DNA of 45,367 nucleotides from a virus, in IMG/VR virus record IMGVR_UViG_3300042384_000423, positions 1 to 45,367 of that record; one strand, 5' to 3'. The notes under the pieces were generated by a model. The model saw nothing but the letters and a program-made list of their open reading frames with translations, did not search any database and had not been told where the DNA came from. Shown in pieces: positions 32,663-40,184 of the stretch (position 1 is its first letter; every line of letters begins with the position of its first letter). The position numbers and the translations under genes were made by a program.

Positions 32663-32798
32663 ACTCACTATGGTGAAAACAGATAGAGCATCTACATATG
32701 ACTTAATCAGTGGTAAAAGACTTAGTTATTATCAAGATTGTTATTTCCAATTGTTCTTAGCAGAATCAAGATGGGGGTATCGAATAAGAATTAAATAA
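32640..32798 (+). CDS. Small hypothetical protein
   Basis: 52 residues, basic and Tyr-rich, overlapping the preceding gene by 23 bases and followed by a one-base gap. Unknown. Confidence 0.4.
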   Translation: MIKELISRLTMVKTDRASTYDLISGKRLSYYQDCYFQLFLAESRWGYRIRIK

Positions 32799-32799
32799 T

Positions 32800-32961
32800 A
32801 TGAGTAGGACCATTAAGAAGAAGAAGACTGGAGGTAAAGCTGTCAGTCATAGTTGTAGAAACAATGGTACATGTCCTGTATGTTTTGGAAATAGAATGTA
32901 TAAAAATTTAAAAAGAATGTTCAATGGAAATACAAATAATACTGAACAGGATTCAGTGTAA
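32800..32961 (+). CDS. Small basic protein with Cys motif
   Basis: 53 residues. Basic N-terminus (RTIKKKKTGG), then SCRNNGTCPVCFGN, a Cys-rich knot that may bind zinc. It overlaps the next gene by 38 bases in another frame. The size and motif suggest a small RNA- or DNA-binding protein. Not recognised. Confidence 0.45.
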   Translation: MSRTIKKKKTGGKAVSHSCRNNGTCPVCFGNRMYKNLKRMFNGNTNNTEQDSV

Positions 32962-33331
32962 AGGCTGTGGAGAAGTTTTAACATCATATAACAGACATGA
33001 TTATAAAACATGTGGATGTGAGAATGAAACAATGATAGATGGTGGTACAGACTATCAACGCTATGGAGGAAAAGATCTTTCATTAGTAGATAGTAGTTCT
33101 ACTATATATCTATCAGATGATCATATGATGAATAGAAGTGCTGCACATTGGGGCAATAGAGGTAAAGATGGTAGAAGTCCTCTATCATATAAATCTATAG
33201 CAGATATGTCAAATGATCACATCATTAATATACTTTTAGATATGGGAGGTAAAATAGCTCCATGGATGGAAAGAATTATGAATGATGAAATATTATATCG
33301 TATAAACAATAAAATAGTAATAAATGACTAA
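32924..33331 (+). CDS. Zinc-ribbon phage protein (DUF7695-like)
   Basis: 135 residues. Zinc ribbon near the start, CKGCGEVLTSYNRHDYKTCGC, followed by MIDGGTDYQRYGG, a pattern I recall from a small phage family of unknown function (DUF7695). The C-terminal half is helical with several His and Met. Family name from memory; treat as probable. Confidence 0.6.
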   Translation: MEIQIILNRIQCKGCGEVLTSYNRHDYKTCGCENETMIDGGTDYQRYGGKDLSLVDSSSTIYLSDDHMMNRSAAHWGNRGKDGRSPLSYKSIADMSNDHIINILLDMGGKIAPWMERIMNDEILYRINNKIVIND

Positions 33332-33554
33332 CGCAATCACAATCAATAAGACACCTGCATTTAATGAGGTGTGGCATGAAGGACACATAGAGAACAATGG
33401 AAAGTTTCATTACTTCTGGTTAATACATCCTCAAGGATTAGATAATGGAGGAGAAGAATATGAACTAGAGGTTAGATGGTTCTTTGCTAGAGTACCAAGG
33501 GAGATACGAGCTTTGTATCCACAAATTATAGAAGCATTTAAACAAACATTATGA
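33324..33554 (+). CDS. Hypothetical small protein
   Basis: 76 residues, Trp/His-rich, probably a compact beta fold (WHEGHIENNGKFHYFWLIHP). Overlaps both neighbours by four to eight bases. Unknown. Confidence 0.5.
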   Translation: MTNAITINKTPAFNEVWHEGHIENNGKFHYFWLIHPQGLDNGGEEYELEVRWFFARVPREIRALYPQIIEAFKQTL

Positions 33555-33718
33555 AAACATGGATATGGGAGAATGAACATCTATTTGTAATAAATAGAGA
33601 GTTACAGAAATTAATAGATGATAAGATAGTTAAGACTGTTGTATCAATGTCTTTAGTAGCTACAGAAGATCCAAAAAGAGCATTGTCATTATATAGTGCA
33701 ATATTAATCTATAAGTAG
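33551..33718 (+). CDS. Tiny hypothetical protein
   Basis: 55 residues; begins MKTWIWENEHLFVIN and ends in a short helix. ATGA overlap upstream and a one-base gap downstream support it as a gene. Unknown. Confidence 0.45.
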   Translation: MKTWIWENEHLFVINRELQKLIDDKIVKTVVSMSLVATEDPKRALSLYSAILIYK

Positions 33719-33719
33719 T

Positions 33720-34010
33720 ATGAGAAAAATAACAGAAGAATCCATAAATGCTTTTTATGCAAATAAGAGATTTAAAAAAAGAAACATGGAAGTTTATGTA
33801 GGAGAGTTCTCAACTCAATTGAGGCTACATGGACATACAATAGCAATCTTAAATAATAATGGAGTGCTAGAGATAACAACTTGTGGATATAATACAAATA
33901 CTACTAGAGATAGACTTAGTGCCTTAAAAGGTGTTACAGTGAGAACTAAGTTAGGTCAATTGTATTTAAACAATGTTAAATGGGATGGAAAATTAACACA
34001 ATTATTTTAA
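33720..34010 (+). CDS. Hypothetical basic protein
   Basis: 96 residues, with a helical start (SINAFYANKRFKKRNM) and a strand-rich rest. No recognised motif. Coupled to the nuclease gene three bases downstream. Confidence 0.5.
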   Translation: MRKITEESINAFYANKRFKKRNMEVYVGEFSTQLRLHGHTIAILNNNGVLEITTCGYNTNTTRDRLSALKGVTVRTKLGQLYLNNVKWDGKLTQLF

Positions 34011-34013
34011 ATT

Positions 34014-35066
34014 ATGATAAAAGGAACAGCAAAAACAGAAGCTCAATACAGAGCAGTGGTAATGGATTCATCCAGTAGCCTAAAAGATTTCTCTACAGAT
34101 AGAAAGAAATATTATAAAAAGTTTTTTCTTGGAGAGAAAGTAGAAGATAAAGATAGCTCAGCAGCTAATATGGGTAGAATAGTTGAAACCCTACTTATGG
34201 AACCACATCTATTTGATGATAAGTTCTATATGTCATCTTGTATATCTACACCAACAGGATTAATGTTAGATTTTGTTGAAGCATTATATCGTGTAACAAG
34301 AGATGCTACAGATGAAGCTGGTATAATTAGTAGAGAATTTACAGATATTCTATTAGATGCTTATAATCTATCAGGATTTAAGATTAAATACGAAGCTGTA
34401 ATAGGTAAGTTTTATGGAAGTGATGCAGAGATCTATTATAATGAGATTAGAAAGGTGAGAACTAAGAATCTAACTGTTGTAAACACAATGGAAATATCCA
34501 TTGCTGAGAAGATTGTAGAGCAACTTAGAATCAATAGTACAACAGCACCAATTGTAAATCTATTTAATAGTTCTAGATATGAGGTGATAGATCAAATGCA
34601 AGTAGAAGGATACACAATTGATGGACATTTGTTTAAGAGTATGCTTGATAAAGTTGTGATTGATCACAAAGAAAAAACAATTCAACCATATGATCTTAAA
34701 TGCACATGGTCTGTAGAGAACTTCTATGAAGAATATTACTTGTACAGAAGAGCATACATCCAAGCGTACTTATATTATTATGCAATGTTACATATAGCAA
34801 ATGATCCAGATGGTCCTTATTATGGATATAATGTACAATATTTAAAATTTATTGTATGTGATAGCACAAACTATTATCAACCTCTTATATATACATTAGA
34901 TGTAGATGATATGTATTCTGCAAACAATGGATTTATACACAAAGGAAGAACTTATCCAGGTGTAAAAGAACTGATAGAAGCATTGAAATGGTGTAGACAA
35001 ACAAACACATGGAACATAAGCCACAAAAACTATTTATCTAACGGAATTGTAAACATCAAGGGATAA
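34014..35066 (+). CDS. PD-(D/E)XK nuclease, RecE/Exo VIII-like
   Basis: 350 residues. The catalytic core is MLDKVVID (Asp) followed by QPYDLKCT (Asp-x-Lys), the D...DxK of PD-(D/E)XK nucleases, then the helix YRRAYIQAYLYYYAM with the Gln typical of the lambda/RecE-like exonucleases. Such enzymes degrade one strand to prepare recombination and would supply substrate for the Sak4-like or RecA proteins. Motif-based call. Confidence 0.72.
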   Translation: MIKGTAKTEAQYRAVVMDSSSSLKDFSTDRKKYYKKFFLGEKVEDKDSSAANMGRIVETLLMEPHLFDDKFYMSSCISTPTGLMLDFVEALYRVTRDATDEAGIISREFTDILLDAYNLSGFKIKYEAVIGKFYGSDAEIYYNEIRKVRTKNLTVVNTMEISIAEKIVEQLRINSTTAPIVNLFNSSRYEVIDQMQVEGYTIDGHLFKSMLDKVVIDHKEKTIQPYDLKCTWSVENFYEEYYLYRRAYIQAYLYYYAMLHIANDPDGPYYGYNVQYLKFIVCDSTNYYQPLIYTLDVDDMYSANNGFIHKGRTYPGVKELIEALKWCRQTNTWNISHKNYLSNGIVNIKG

Positions 35067-35069
35067 AAA

Positions 35070-35636
35070 ATGACAATAAAGAAAACAATAACCAGCATCT
35101 TCATGGTGCCAACTCTTAAAGCACCTAAAGATGCTCTTAGAGGAAATGGATTTATCAATGCGTACATTAAAGATGATAGAAAAGATGAGCAATATGAAGA
35201 AGCTATCTATCTATTATTCAAACCAGATGATTTAGATAAGTTCAGAGAGTTTCTAGATAATGAATATGAAAGAACCAAAAACATAATAGAAGATTATGAT
35301 TATGAAGATGGTTATGTCGTAGTGGTATATAAGCTTAATGAAAAATACAAAAAGGATTTTGAACTAATTAGAAAAGGTAAATATTCTAAAACATCAGCAG
35401 ATTTTCAAGAAAACTTTCCAAAAATAATAAAAATCTATAAAAATGGATTACATAGAGATGAACTTTCTTTACAATATAGAATTTTCAGTAAATCTCAAGA
35501 TCTTATAGAGCATTGGGAAGAGAAGCTTGGTGTTATATTTGAAGATGAGTATGAAGTGTGGAGTGGATTCGATGAATCAAAAGAAATTTTAGAACTTGAT
35601 AAAATAAAAGAAATATGTGCAACAGAGATATCTTAG
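35070..35636 (+). CDS. Hypothetical protein
   Basis: 188 residues, highly charged (Lys, Asp, Glu), helical centre, no recognised motif. It directly follows the nuclease and overlaps the next gene by 22 bases. Unknown. Confidence 0.55.
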   Translation: MTIKKTITSIFMVPTLKAPKDALRGNGFINAYIKDDRKDEQYEEAIYLLFKPDDLDKFREFLDNEYERTKNIIEDYDYEDGYVVVVYKLNEKYKKDFELIRKGKYSKTSADFQENFPKIIKIYKNGLHRDELSLQYRIFSKSQDLIEHWEEKLGVIFEDEYEVWSGFDESKEILELDKIKEICATEIS

Positions 35637-35818
35637 AAGCGATTATAGAAGAAGTAGGAAGTGATAAAGCTGCAGAGTTTTGTCACTTAGCTAGCTTGAT
35701 GTATGATATTAAATATCAAGCATCAAAAACTAAAGATCCACTAACAGAATATGATTTTGAAAGAACATGGTGGTTAGACGCAGGAATAGCATTAAACAAA
35801 CAATTAACAATAGACTAA
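35615..35818 (+). CDS. Hypothetical small helical protein
   Basis: 67 residues, acidic helical start (DILEAIIEEVGSDKAAEF) and aromatic middle. Overlaps the previous gene in another frame. Unknown. Confidence 0.5.
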   Translation: MCNRDILEAIIEEVGSDKAAEFCHLASLMYDIKYQASKTKDPLTEYDFERTWWLDAGIALNKQLTID

Positions 35819-35819
35819 T

Positions 35820-36212
35820 ATGAAAGGATTAGAATTGATACAAACGTATCCAGCAGCAGGTAAAATAGTAAAAGAGTGGTTTTTTAAATCAATGCTTGAA
35901 TCATTTAAAGATGATACAGTGCCTGATGAGTTTAAAGAATACATGCTTGAGCAAGGAATAGAAGATGATAAGATAGGTGTATTAATAGATGTTAATCCTA
36001 GAATGTTATTTGATGTATTTGATGATAATGAGGTATTTATTTTCATCCATTATATGGATGTAAAAGATAATGTTAAATTCTTCTATAGTTTTAGAAATAT
36101 AGATACTAATCCTGTCAAATCATTTAAAACTAGAAAAGAAGCAGAACTATATGCTATAGAATCTGCATTTGAAATGTTAGAGAATAACTTATCTCCAAAA
36201 GTAGAAGAATAA
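35820..36212 (+). CDS. Hypothetical acidic protein
   Basis: 130 residues, strongly acidic with a helix at the end (RKEAELYAIESAFEMLENNL). One base after the previous stop. Many Bacteroidota phages carry a protein with this ending pattern (KTRKEAELYAIESAFE), of unknown role. Confidence 0.55.
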   Translation: MKGLELIQTYPAAGKIVKEWFFKSMLESFKDDTVPDEFKEYMLEQGIEDDKIGVLIDVNPRMLFDVFDDNEVFIFIHYMDVKDNVKFFYSFRNIDTNPVKSFKTRKEAELYAIESAFEMLENNLSPKVEE

Positions 36213-36225
36213 TTAGGAATAACCA

Positions 36226-36250
36226 GGGAGATGATGTATATTTGTCTCCC
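36226..36250 (+). promoter_or_regulatory. Possible promoter within inverted repeat
   Basis: TATATTTG at 36237-36244 matches TAnnTTTG, though nothing like TTTG lies 20 bases upstream. It is enclosed by GGGAGA (36226-36231) and TCTCCC (36245-36250), the same architecture as at 5631 and 32070. The next ATG is 14 bases downstream. Confidence 0.45.
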
Positions 36251-36264
36251 TTAATTTAAAAAAT

Positions 36265-36603
36265 ATGAGAACAAATAAAGAATTTAATGATAAGTACGAT
36301 GCTTATTTAGAAAAAGATCATGGAGGTATGCAAATACAAGTTCCAGCAGTGTTAAGTTATATTGATCAAATCTTTAATGATCTTACAGAGATACCTGGTT
36401 TTCAATATCAACAAATCAAAACTAAATTTGGTTTAGCTAGAGTGCATACAAATCTTGAAGAAATTATGCCATTCGTAGGAAGAGTGATAAATCAAGAAAT
36501 TGAAGAGAAGATTAACTTTATTCTTAAAGTGGAATACGAGGTGGAGAATAGATTAAAAAGTTTAAATCTAGACAAAGATGGAAAGACTATTCAACCAGTA
36601 TAA
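36265..36603 (+). CDS. Hypothetical protein
   Basis: 112 residues, mostly helical, acidic, with a late coiled-coil-like stretch (INFILKVEYEVENRLKSL). No motif recognised. Confidence 0.5.
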   Translation: MRTNKEFNDKYDAYLEKDHGGMQIQVPAVLSYIDQIFNDLTEIPGFQYQQIKTKFGLARVHTNLEEIMPFVGRVINQEIEEKINFILKVEYEVENRLKSLNLDKDGKTIQPV

Positions 36604-36607
36604 GAAC

Positions 36608-36814
36608 ATGTTAATTGTACATCCAGGATATCAAGGATATGTTTGTGGATACAATGATGCTCACATCATATTAGCTGTAGAAACTAAAGATGATAAGAAC
36701 TTCTGGAGAAAGCTACAAAATCCATACATCATGGAAGAGTATAAAGATACTAAGTATAGATATGTCTTTGAAGATGAAAGAGAATTGATTAAACAATCTA
36801 AAAATGAAAAGTGA
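36608..36814 (+). CDS. Hypothetical small protein
   Basis: 68 residues from ATG 36608, four bases after the previous stop; a longer version would overlap that gene. Gly/Tyr-rich start (VHPGYQGYVCGYND), charged end. Unknown. Confidence 0.45.
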   Translation: MLIVHPGYQGYVCGYNDAHIILAVETKDDKNFWRKLQNPYIMEEYKDTKYRYVFEDERELIKQSKNEK

Positions 36815-36977
36815 TAGACTATCTATAAAGACAAAACTATTAATATATGAATACAAGGAAAGATTTCCTCAATTATCACCACATGAAATATGTATGATAT
36901 TTTATTTACCATATGATGACGTGAATCAATTATTTGGTAAAGAGTACATAATAGTTCCTTCTAAAATAAATAATTAA
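36804..36977 (+). CDS. Tiny hypothetical protein
   Basis: 57 residues, basic, aromatic, overlapping its upstream neighbour by eleven bases and ending one base before the next ATG. Unknown. Confidence 0.4.
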   Translation: MKSDRLSIKTKLLIYEYKERFPQLSPHEICMIFYLPYDDVNQLFGKEYIIVPSKINN

Positions 36978-36978
36978 T

Positions 36979-37155
36979 ATGGATGAAGAAAAAAGAAAGT
37001 TTACCGAAGGAAAAGATTACTACTTAGAGGATGGAAGAATTCATTTTACTAAAGAGTATCTTGAGAAAAGAGGACCATGTTGTGGTAATGAATGCAGACA
37101 TTGTCCTTATGATAAAAGTGAAAAAGGAAATACATCACTTAGAACAAGTGAATAA
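36979..37155 (+). CDS. DUF5522-like Cys-rich protein
   Basis: 58 residues. FTEGKDYYLEDGRIHFT followed by KRGPCCGNECRHCPYDK, the pattern of the DUF5522 family common in cellular Bacteroidota genomes, whose role is unknown. The CCxxxCxxCP cluster probably binds a metal. Likely acquired from a host. A terminator follows. Confidence 0.65.
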   Translation: MDEEKRKFTEGKDYYLEDGRIHFTKEYLEKRGPCCGNECRHCPYDKSEKGNTSLRTSE

Positions 37156-37187
37156 AAAGTTCTGTTCTGTTTTTTAATTGTTGAGAG

Positions 37188-37214
37188 AGCCCTAAAGAAA
37201 TTTGGGGCTTTTTT
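37188..37214 (+). terminator. Rho-independent terminator
   Basis: A 9-bp stem AGCCCTAAA / TTTGGGGCT (one G-T pair) with a GAAA tetraloop, followed by T residues. Ends the long cluster of small genes before the recA region. Confidence 0.85.
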
Positions 37215-37257
37215 ATCCTCAACCCATTTTTCCCAAAAACAGATCAGAAATACCTAT

Positions 37258-37291
37258 TTTGTCACAAATGTATTCTAAATTTGTTACAAAT
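37258..37291. promoter_or_regulatory. Two palindromic operator-like sites
   Basis: TTTGT-C-ACAAA (37258-37268) and ATTTGT-T-ACAAAT (37279-37291) are near-identical palindromes whose centres are 22 bp apart, about two helical turns. Paired sites of this form often bind cooperative repressors. A TAAATTTG resembling a -7 element overlaps the second (37276-37283). Confidence 0.5.
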
Positions 37292-37304
37292 CGTGGATAG
37301 ATAA

Positions 37305-37327
37305 ACCCCAATTTATGGGGTCTTTCT
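37305..37327 (+). terminator. Weak terminator-like hairpin
   Basis: ACCCC (37305-37309) / GGGGT (37317-37321) with a seven-base loop, followed by CTTTCTT. It could end a short RNA started from the operator region, or act as an attenuator. Confidence 0.45.
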
Positions 37328-37429
37328 TACTACAAAAGGTAATTAACATGTTATCTACAACGTGCTATATATGATACAATTAGCTAACATATTAATCAGG
37401 TAAATAATGGAAGAAACCTGACATTTTAC

Positions 37430-37460
37430 TTGGAAAAAACACAAAAATTAACTATCTTTA
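37430..37460 (+). promoter_or_regulatory. recA promoter
   Basis: TTG 37430-37432, 20 bases, TATCTTTA 37453-37460, followed by ATG 37482. The spacing is identical to the other promoters found in the window. Confidence 0.6.
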
Positions 37461-37481
37461 AACAATTAAAACAATTAAATA

Positions 37482-38558
37482 ATGGCAAAAAAAGCAGTGG
37501 CTAAAGAAACTAATAACAAGTTTCAAGAAGCAATGGACAACCTTAATAAAAAATATGGGGTTGGTTCAATTTTAGCGTTAGATTCTAAAGCAGGAGGAGA
37601 TTATGATGTAATCAGTACAGGAAGTATTGGTTTTGATCATATCACTCTTGGTGTAGGAGGATTTGTAAAGGGGAAACTCTATGAACTTATGGGCTGGGAG
37701 GGCACAGGTAAATCTACAATATGTGGACATGCTGCAGCTGAATGCCAGAAGAAAGGTGGAACTGTTCTATATATCGATGGTGAGCATGCTGTTGATAAGA
37801 GCTATTTCAAGAAATTAGGTGTAGATACTACTAAGATGTTAATTTCTCAACCATCTTGTGGTGAGGAAGGATTCAACATTGCAATGGAAATGATCAACAC
37901 TGGAGAGATTGATCTTGTAATCATAGATAGTGATAGCTCACTCATACCTAAAAAGATGCTTGATGGTGATGTAGGAGACTCTACAATCGGTAGAAAAGCT
38001 TTATTGAATAGTAATGCTTATCCAAAGCTTAAAGGTGCTCTATCACAACATAATGTATGTGTTATAGTTATCAGTCAATACAGAGAGAAGATTGGTGTTA
38101 TGTTTGGTAATCCTACTACTACACAAGGTGGTCATGCTCTTAAATTCTACAGTGATGTAAGAATAGAAGTGTCTAGAAGCTTAGCTAAAGATGGTGATGT
38201 AACTTATGGTAATATTACTAAGTTAAAAGCTATCAAGAATAAAATGTCTCCTCCATATAGAAAATCAGAGTTTGAAATTGTGTATGGTAAAGGTATAGAT
38301 AAACTTGATGAGATGATGGCTCTTCTTAATGAGTTTGAACTAGGACGTAAGTATGGTAAAACTATGACAGTAGATGGAACTAAGTATGACTTAGAAGAAT
38401 TCAAACAGTTAGTAATGGATAATCCAGAGTTCTATGATGAATTAAAAGAAAAGATTGTAGCTGCAATTAATCAAACTGATCTTCCTATAGAGGAAGTAGA
38501 AGTGGAAGAGGATGTTGTTGTTCCAGTATCAGGTAACTTATTTAATACAGAATTATAA
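37482..38558 (+). CDS. recA: RecA recombinase
   Basis: 358 residues. Clear RecA: Walker A GWEGTGKST (71-79), YIDGEHAVDKSYFKKLGVD, Walker B IDLVIIDSDSSL, the loop region around GDSTIGRKALLNSNAYPKL, and VIVISQYREKIGVMFGNP. The C-terminal acidic tail (EEVEVEEDVV) is also RecA-like. It catalyses strand exchange for repair and recombination-dependent replication. It has its own promoter and heads an operon. Confidence 0.93.
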   Translation: MAKKAVAKETNNKFQEAMDNLNKKYGVGSILALDSKAGGDYDVISTGSIGFDHITLGVGGFVKGKLYELMGWEGTGKSTICGHAAAECQKKGGTVLYIDGEHAVDKSYFKKLGVDTTKMLISQPSCGEEGFNIAMEMINTGEIDLVIIDSDSSLIPKKMLDGDVGDSTIGRKALLNSNAYPKLKGALSQHNVCVIVISQYREKIGVMFGNPTTTQGGHALKFYSDVRIEVSRSLAKDGDVTYGNITKLKAIKNKMSPPYRKSEFEIVYGKGIDKLDEMMALLNEFELGRKYGKTMTVDGTKYDLEEFKQLVMDNPEFYDELKEKIVAAINQTDLPIEEVEVEEDVVVPVSGNLFNTEL

Positions 38559-38559
38559 A

Positions 38560-38874
38560 ATGACAGAACAAGATTTTGATATCTTAGTGCAACAGCGTGT
38601 GCAGAAGATACAACAAACATTAATTGAAAAAGGTAAGGAGTATAGAAGAGGGAATGACCCTCTTCACAACTTCAATGTAGCAGCTAGATTAGGTAACACT
38701 ACTAGAGAAAAAGCTTTATGGGGATTTGCTCTTAAGCATTATGTATCTTTTATGGATATGCTAAATGATGTAGAGAAAGGAAGTTTTCCTAAAGAAGAAC
38801 ATATTGACGAAAAAATAGGAGATTTAATTAACTACTTGATTCTATGTGAAGCAAGTTTAAAAGATAGATTATGA
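38560..38874 (+). CDS. Phage protein, possibly nucleotide modification-associated
   Basis: 104 residues from ATG 38560, one base after the recA stop. The pattern KGKEYRRGNDPLHNFNVAARLG and ALKHYVSFMDML with DEKIGDLINYLILCEA resembles the DUF1599 / nucleotide modification-associated domain 1 proteins of phages, an all-helical fold perhaps related to MazG. The assignment is tentative. Coupled to the next gene by ATGA. Confidence 0.6.
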   Translation: MTEQDFDILVQQRVQKIQQTLIEKGKEYRRGNDPLHNFNVAARLGNTTREKALWGFALKHYVSFMDMLNDVEKGSFPKEEHIDEKIGDLINYLILCEASLKDRL

Positions 38875-39143
38875 CATTAGGAGAAAAACTAAGTCCAATA
38901 TTATCTGAGATAGAAGGTACATTGTTAGATAATTATGAAACTAAACCTGGATTCGATGATGAAGGGTTTAGAGCTTCAATCTTTATTTTCCAAAGTGTAT
39001 TATTAGATAAAATGTGGGAGCTTCAAGAAAAAGAAAACCTTCCAATTGAAACAAGAGCAGATATGGCAACAAAGTGTGGTGAAGCCATTAGAAGTTTAGT
39101 TAAAACTTTTACAGATATAGACACACATAATCTTTATAAATAA
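38871..39143 (+). CDS. Hypothetical helical protein
   Basis: 90 residues, mainly helical, acidic, no recognised motif. ATGA overlap with the previous gene and six bases before a MazG gene. Unknown. Confidence 0.5.
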   Translation: MTLGEKLSPILSEIEGTLLDNYETKPGFDDEGFRASIFIFQSVLLDKMWELQEKENLPIETRADMATKCGEAIRSLVKTFTDIDTHNLYK

Positions 39144-39149
39144 TATAAT

Positions 39150-39458
39150 ATGAAAAGTTACAATGAATTAGAAGCTCTTGTTATAGCATGGGCAACACAG
39201 AAAGGTATATTTGAAAATGGTACCTTTAGAGCACAAGCAATTAAAACACTTGAAGAATCAAATGAACTTTATGAAGCTATTGTTAATGATGATAGAGAAG
39301 AAGTAATTGATGCTCTGGGTGATATACTAGTTACAATCATTATACAAGCAGAGATGCAAGGATTAAGCTTGACAGAATGTTTAGAAAGTGCATACAATGT
39401 AATCTCTAAGCGTACAGGTAAGATGGTAGATGGTCAATTTGTAAAAGATGCAAAATAA
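39150..39458 (+). CDS. MazG-like nucleotide pyrophosphohydrolase
   Basis: 102 residues. The metal-binding pattern is KTLEESNELYEAI (Glu35, Glu36, Glu39) and EEVIDALGDIL (Glu51, Asp54), the EExxE...ExxD of all-alpha NTP pyrophosphatases. These hydrolyse NTPs or dNTPs to monophosphates, and phages use them to adjust nucleotide pools or alarmone levels. Overlaps the next gene by eleven bases. Confidence 0.75.
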   Translation: MKSYNELEALVIAWATQKGIFENGTFRAQAIKTLEESNELYEAIVNDDREEVIDALGDILVTIIIQAEMQGLSLTECLESAYNVISKRTGKMVDGQFVKDAK

Positions 39459-39672
39459 GCTATTCTTTACATCGATAAATGATATATGTAAGAAATGTGG
39501 AGGGTATAGATTTGCCCCCTACAATTCTAATACATCAGCTACAGTGAGACTTTGTCATTGTACACAGATATCAAAAGAAGAACTTATAATGAAAGCAATG
39601 AAAACAGTATTTTTTAATGATCCACCAGGAGATAGATCAAGTAGTCATAAAATAGATGATGATGAAGTGTAA
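39448..39672 (+). CDS. Small zinc-ribbon protein
   Basis: 74 residues. CKKC (near 14-17) and CHC (near 36-38) could bind one zinc. The acidic end DDDEV overlaps the next gene. Unknown. Confidence 0.5.
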   Translation: MQNKLFFTSINDICKKCGGYRFAPYNSNTSATVRLCHCTQISKEELIMKAMKTVFFNDPPGDRSSSHKIDDDEV

Positions 39673-40081
39673 AACTTGTGGAAAGAATGCAGACAGTGAA
39701 TATTGTTTTGCTCATAAATCTAGAAAGCCCTTACCATCATCTGGTAGGGGTTTAACTAGTAAAATGTCTGGTATTTCATGCAATAAGGCTAAAAATGTCC
39801 ATAATGACGGACATATCATACAAAGAGAGATGTTTCTTAACATATGGAAGAAAAGAAAGCACCATTCAGAAGTGAGTGGAACCTATCTAGGATCTGAACC
39901 TATGAGTACATATTTTCATCATATACTAGCTAAAGAAAAATACCCAGAAGCTTGTTTAGATGAAGAAAATATCGTATTATTGTCCCTTGAAGAACATTCT
40001 AACGTTGAAAATGATATGTATAGATATGAAGAAGTTAATAAAAGACGTGATAGTCTCAAAAATAAGTATTCTATACTTTGA
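39656..40081 (+). CDS. NinG-like recombination nuclease
   Basis: 141 residues; three consecutive ATG codons (39656, 39659, 39662) offer starts. A CKTCGK ... YCFAHK zinc site at the N-terminus and FHHILAK...YPEACLDEENIVLLSLEEHSNVEND, the HHI...N...H arrangement of NinG/HNH-type nucleases of lambdoid phages. NinG acts on recombination intermediates. Homology is inferred from this pattern. Confidence 0.6.
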   Translation: MMMKCKTCGKNADSEYCFAHKSRKPLPSSGRGLTSKMSGISCNKAKNVHNDGHIIQREMFLNIWKKRKHHSEVSGTYLGSEPMSTYFHHILAKEKYPEACLDEENIVLLSLEEHSNVENDMYRYEEVNKRRDSLKNKYSIL

Positions 40082-40184
40082 TGCACTTAACGCTGCGATA
40101 GAACAAAATATCAAAGACAACAGAAAAAATGTAATTAAGTATACATCTAAAACAACAATGAAATATAACAAGTGGAAAAAATGA
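40026..40184 (+). CDS. Possible small basic protein
   Basis: 52 residues from ATG 40026, overlapping the preceding gene by 56 bases in another frame and the next by ATGA. Very basic (about 14 Lys). It fills the gap before the PhoH gene, which supports it; composition alone does not prove expression. Confidence 0.35.
   Translation: MKKLIKDVIVSKISILYFDALNAAIEQNIKDNRKNVIKYTSKTTMKYNKWKK

Larger units (their letters stand above)
37215..37429 (+). other. Intergenic regulatory region upstream of recA
   Basis: About 215 bases without a gene. It contains a pair of palindromes (37258-37268 and 37279-37291), a hairpin ACCCC / GGGGT with a T-rich tail (37305-37327), and AT-rich sequence leading to the recA promoter. 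It could hold a regulatory site or replication origin; no iterated origin repeats were seen. Confidence 0.45.
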
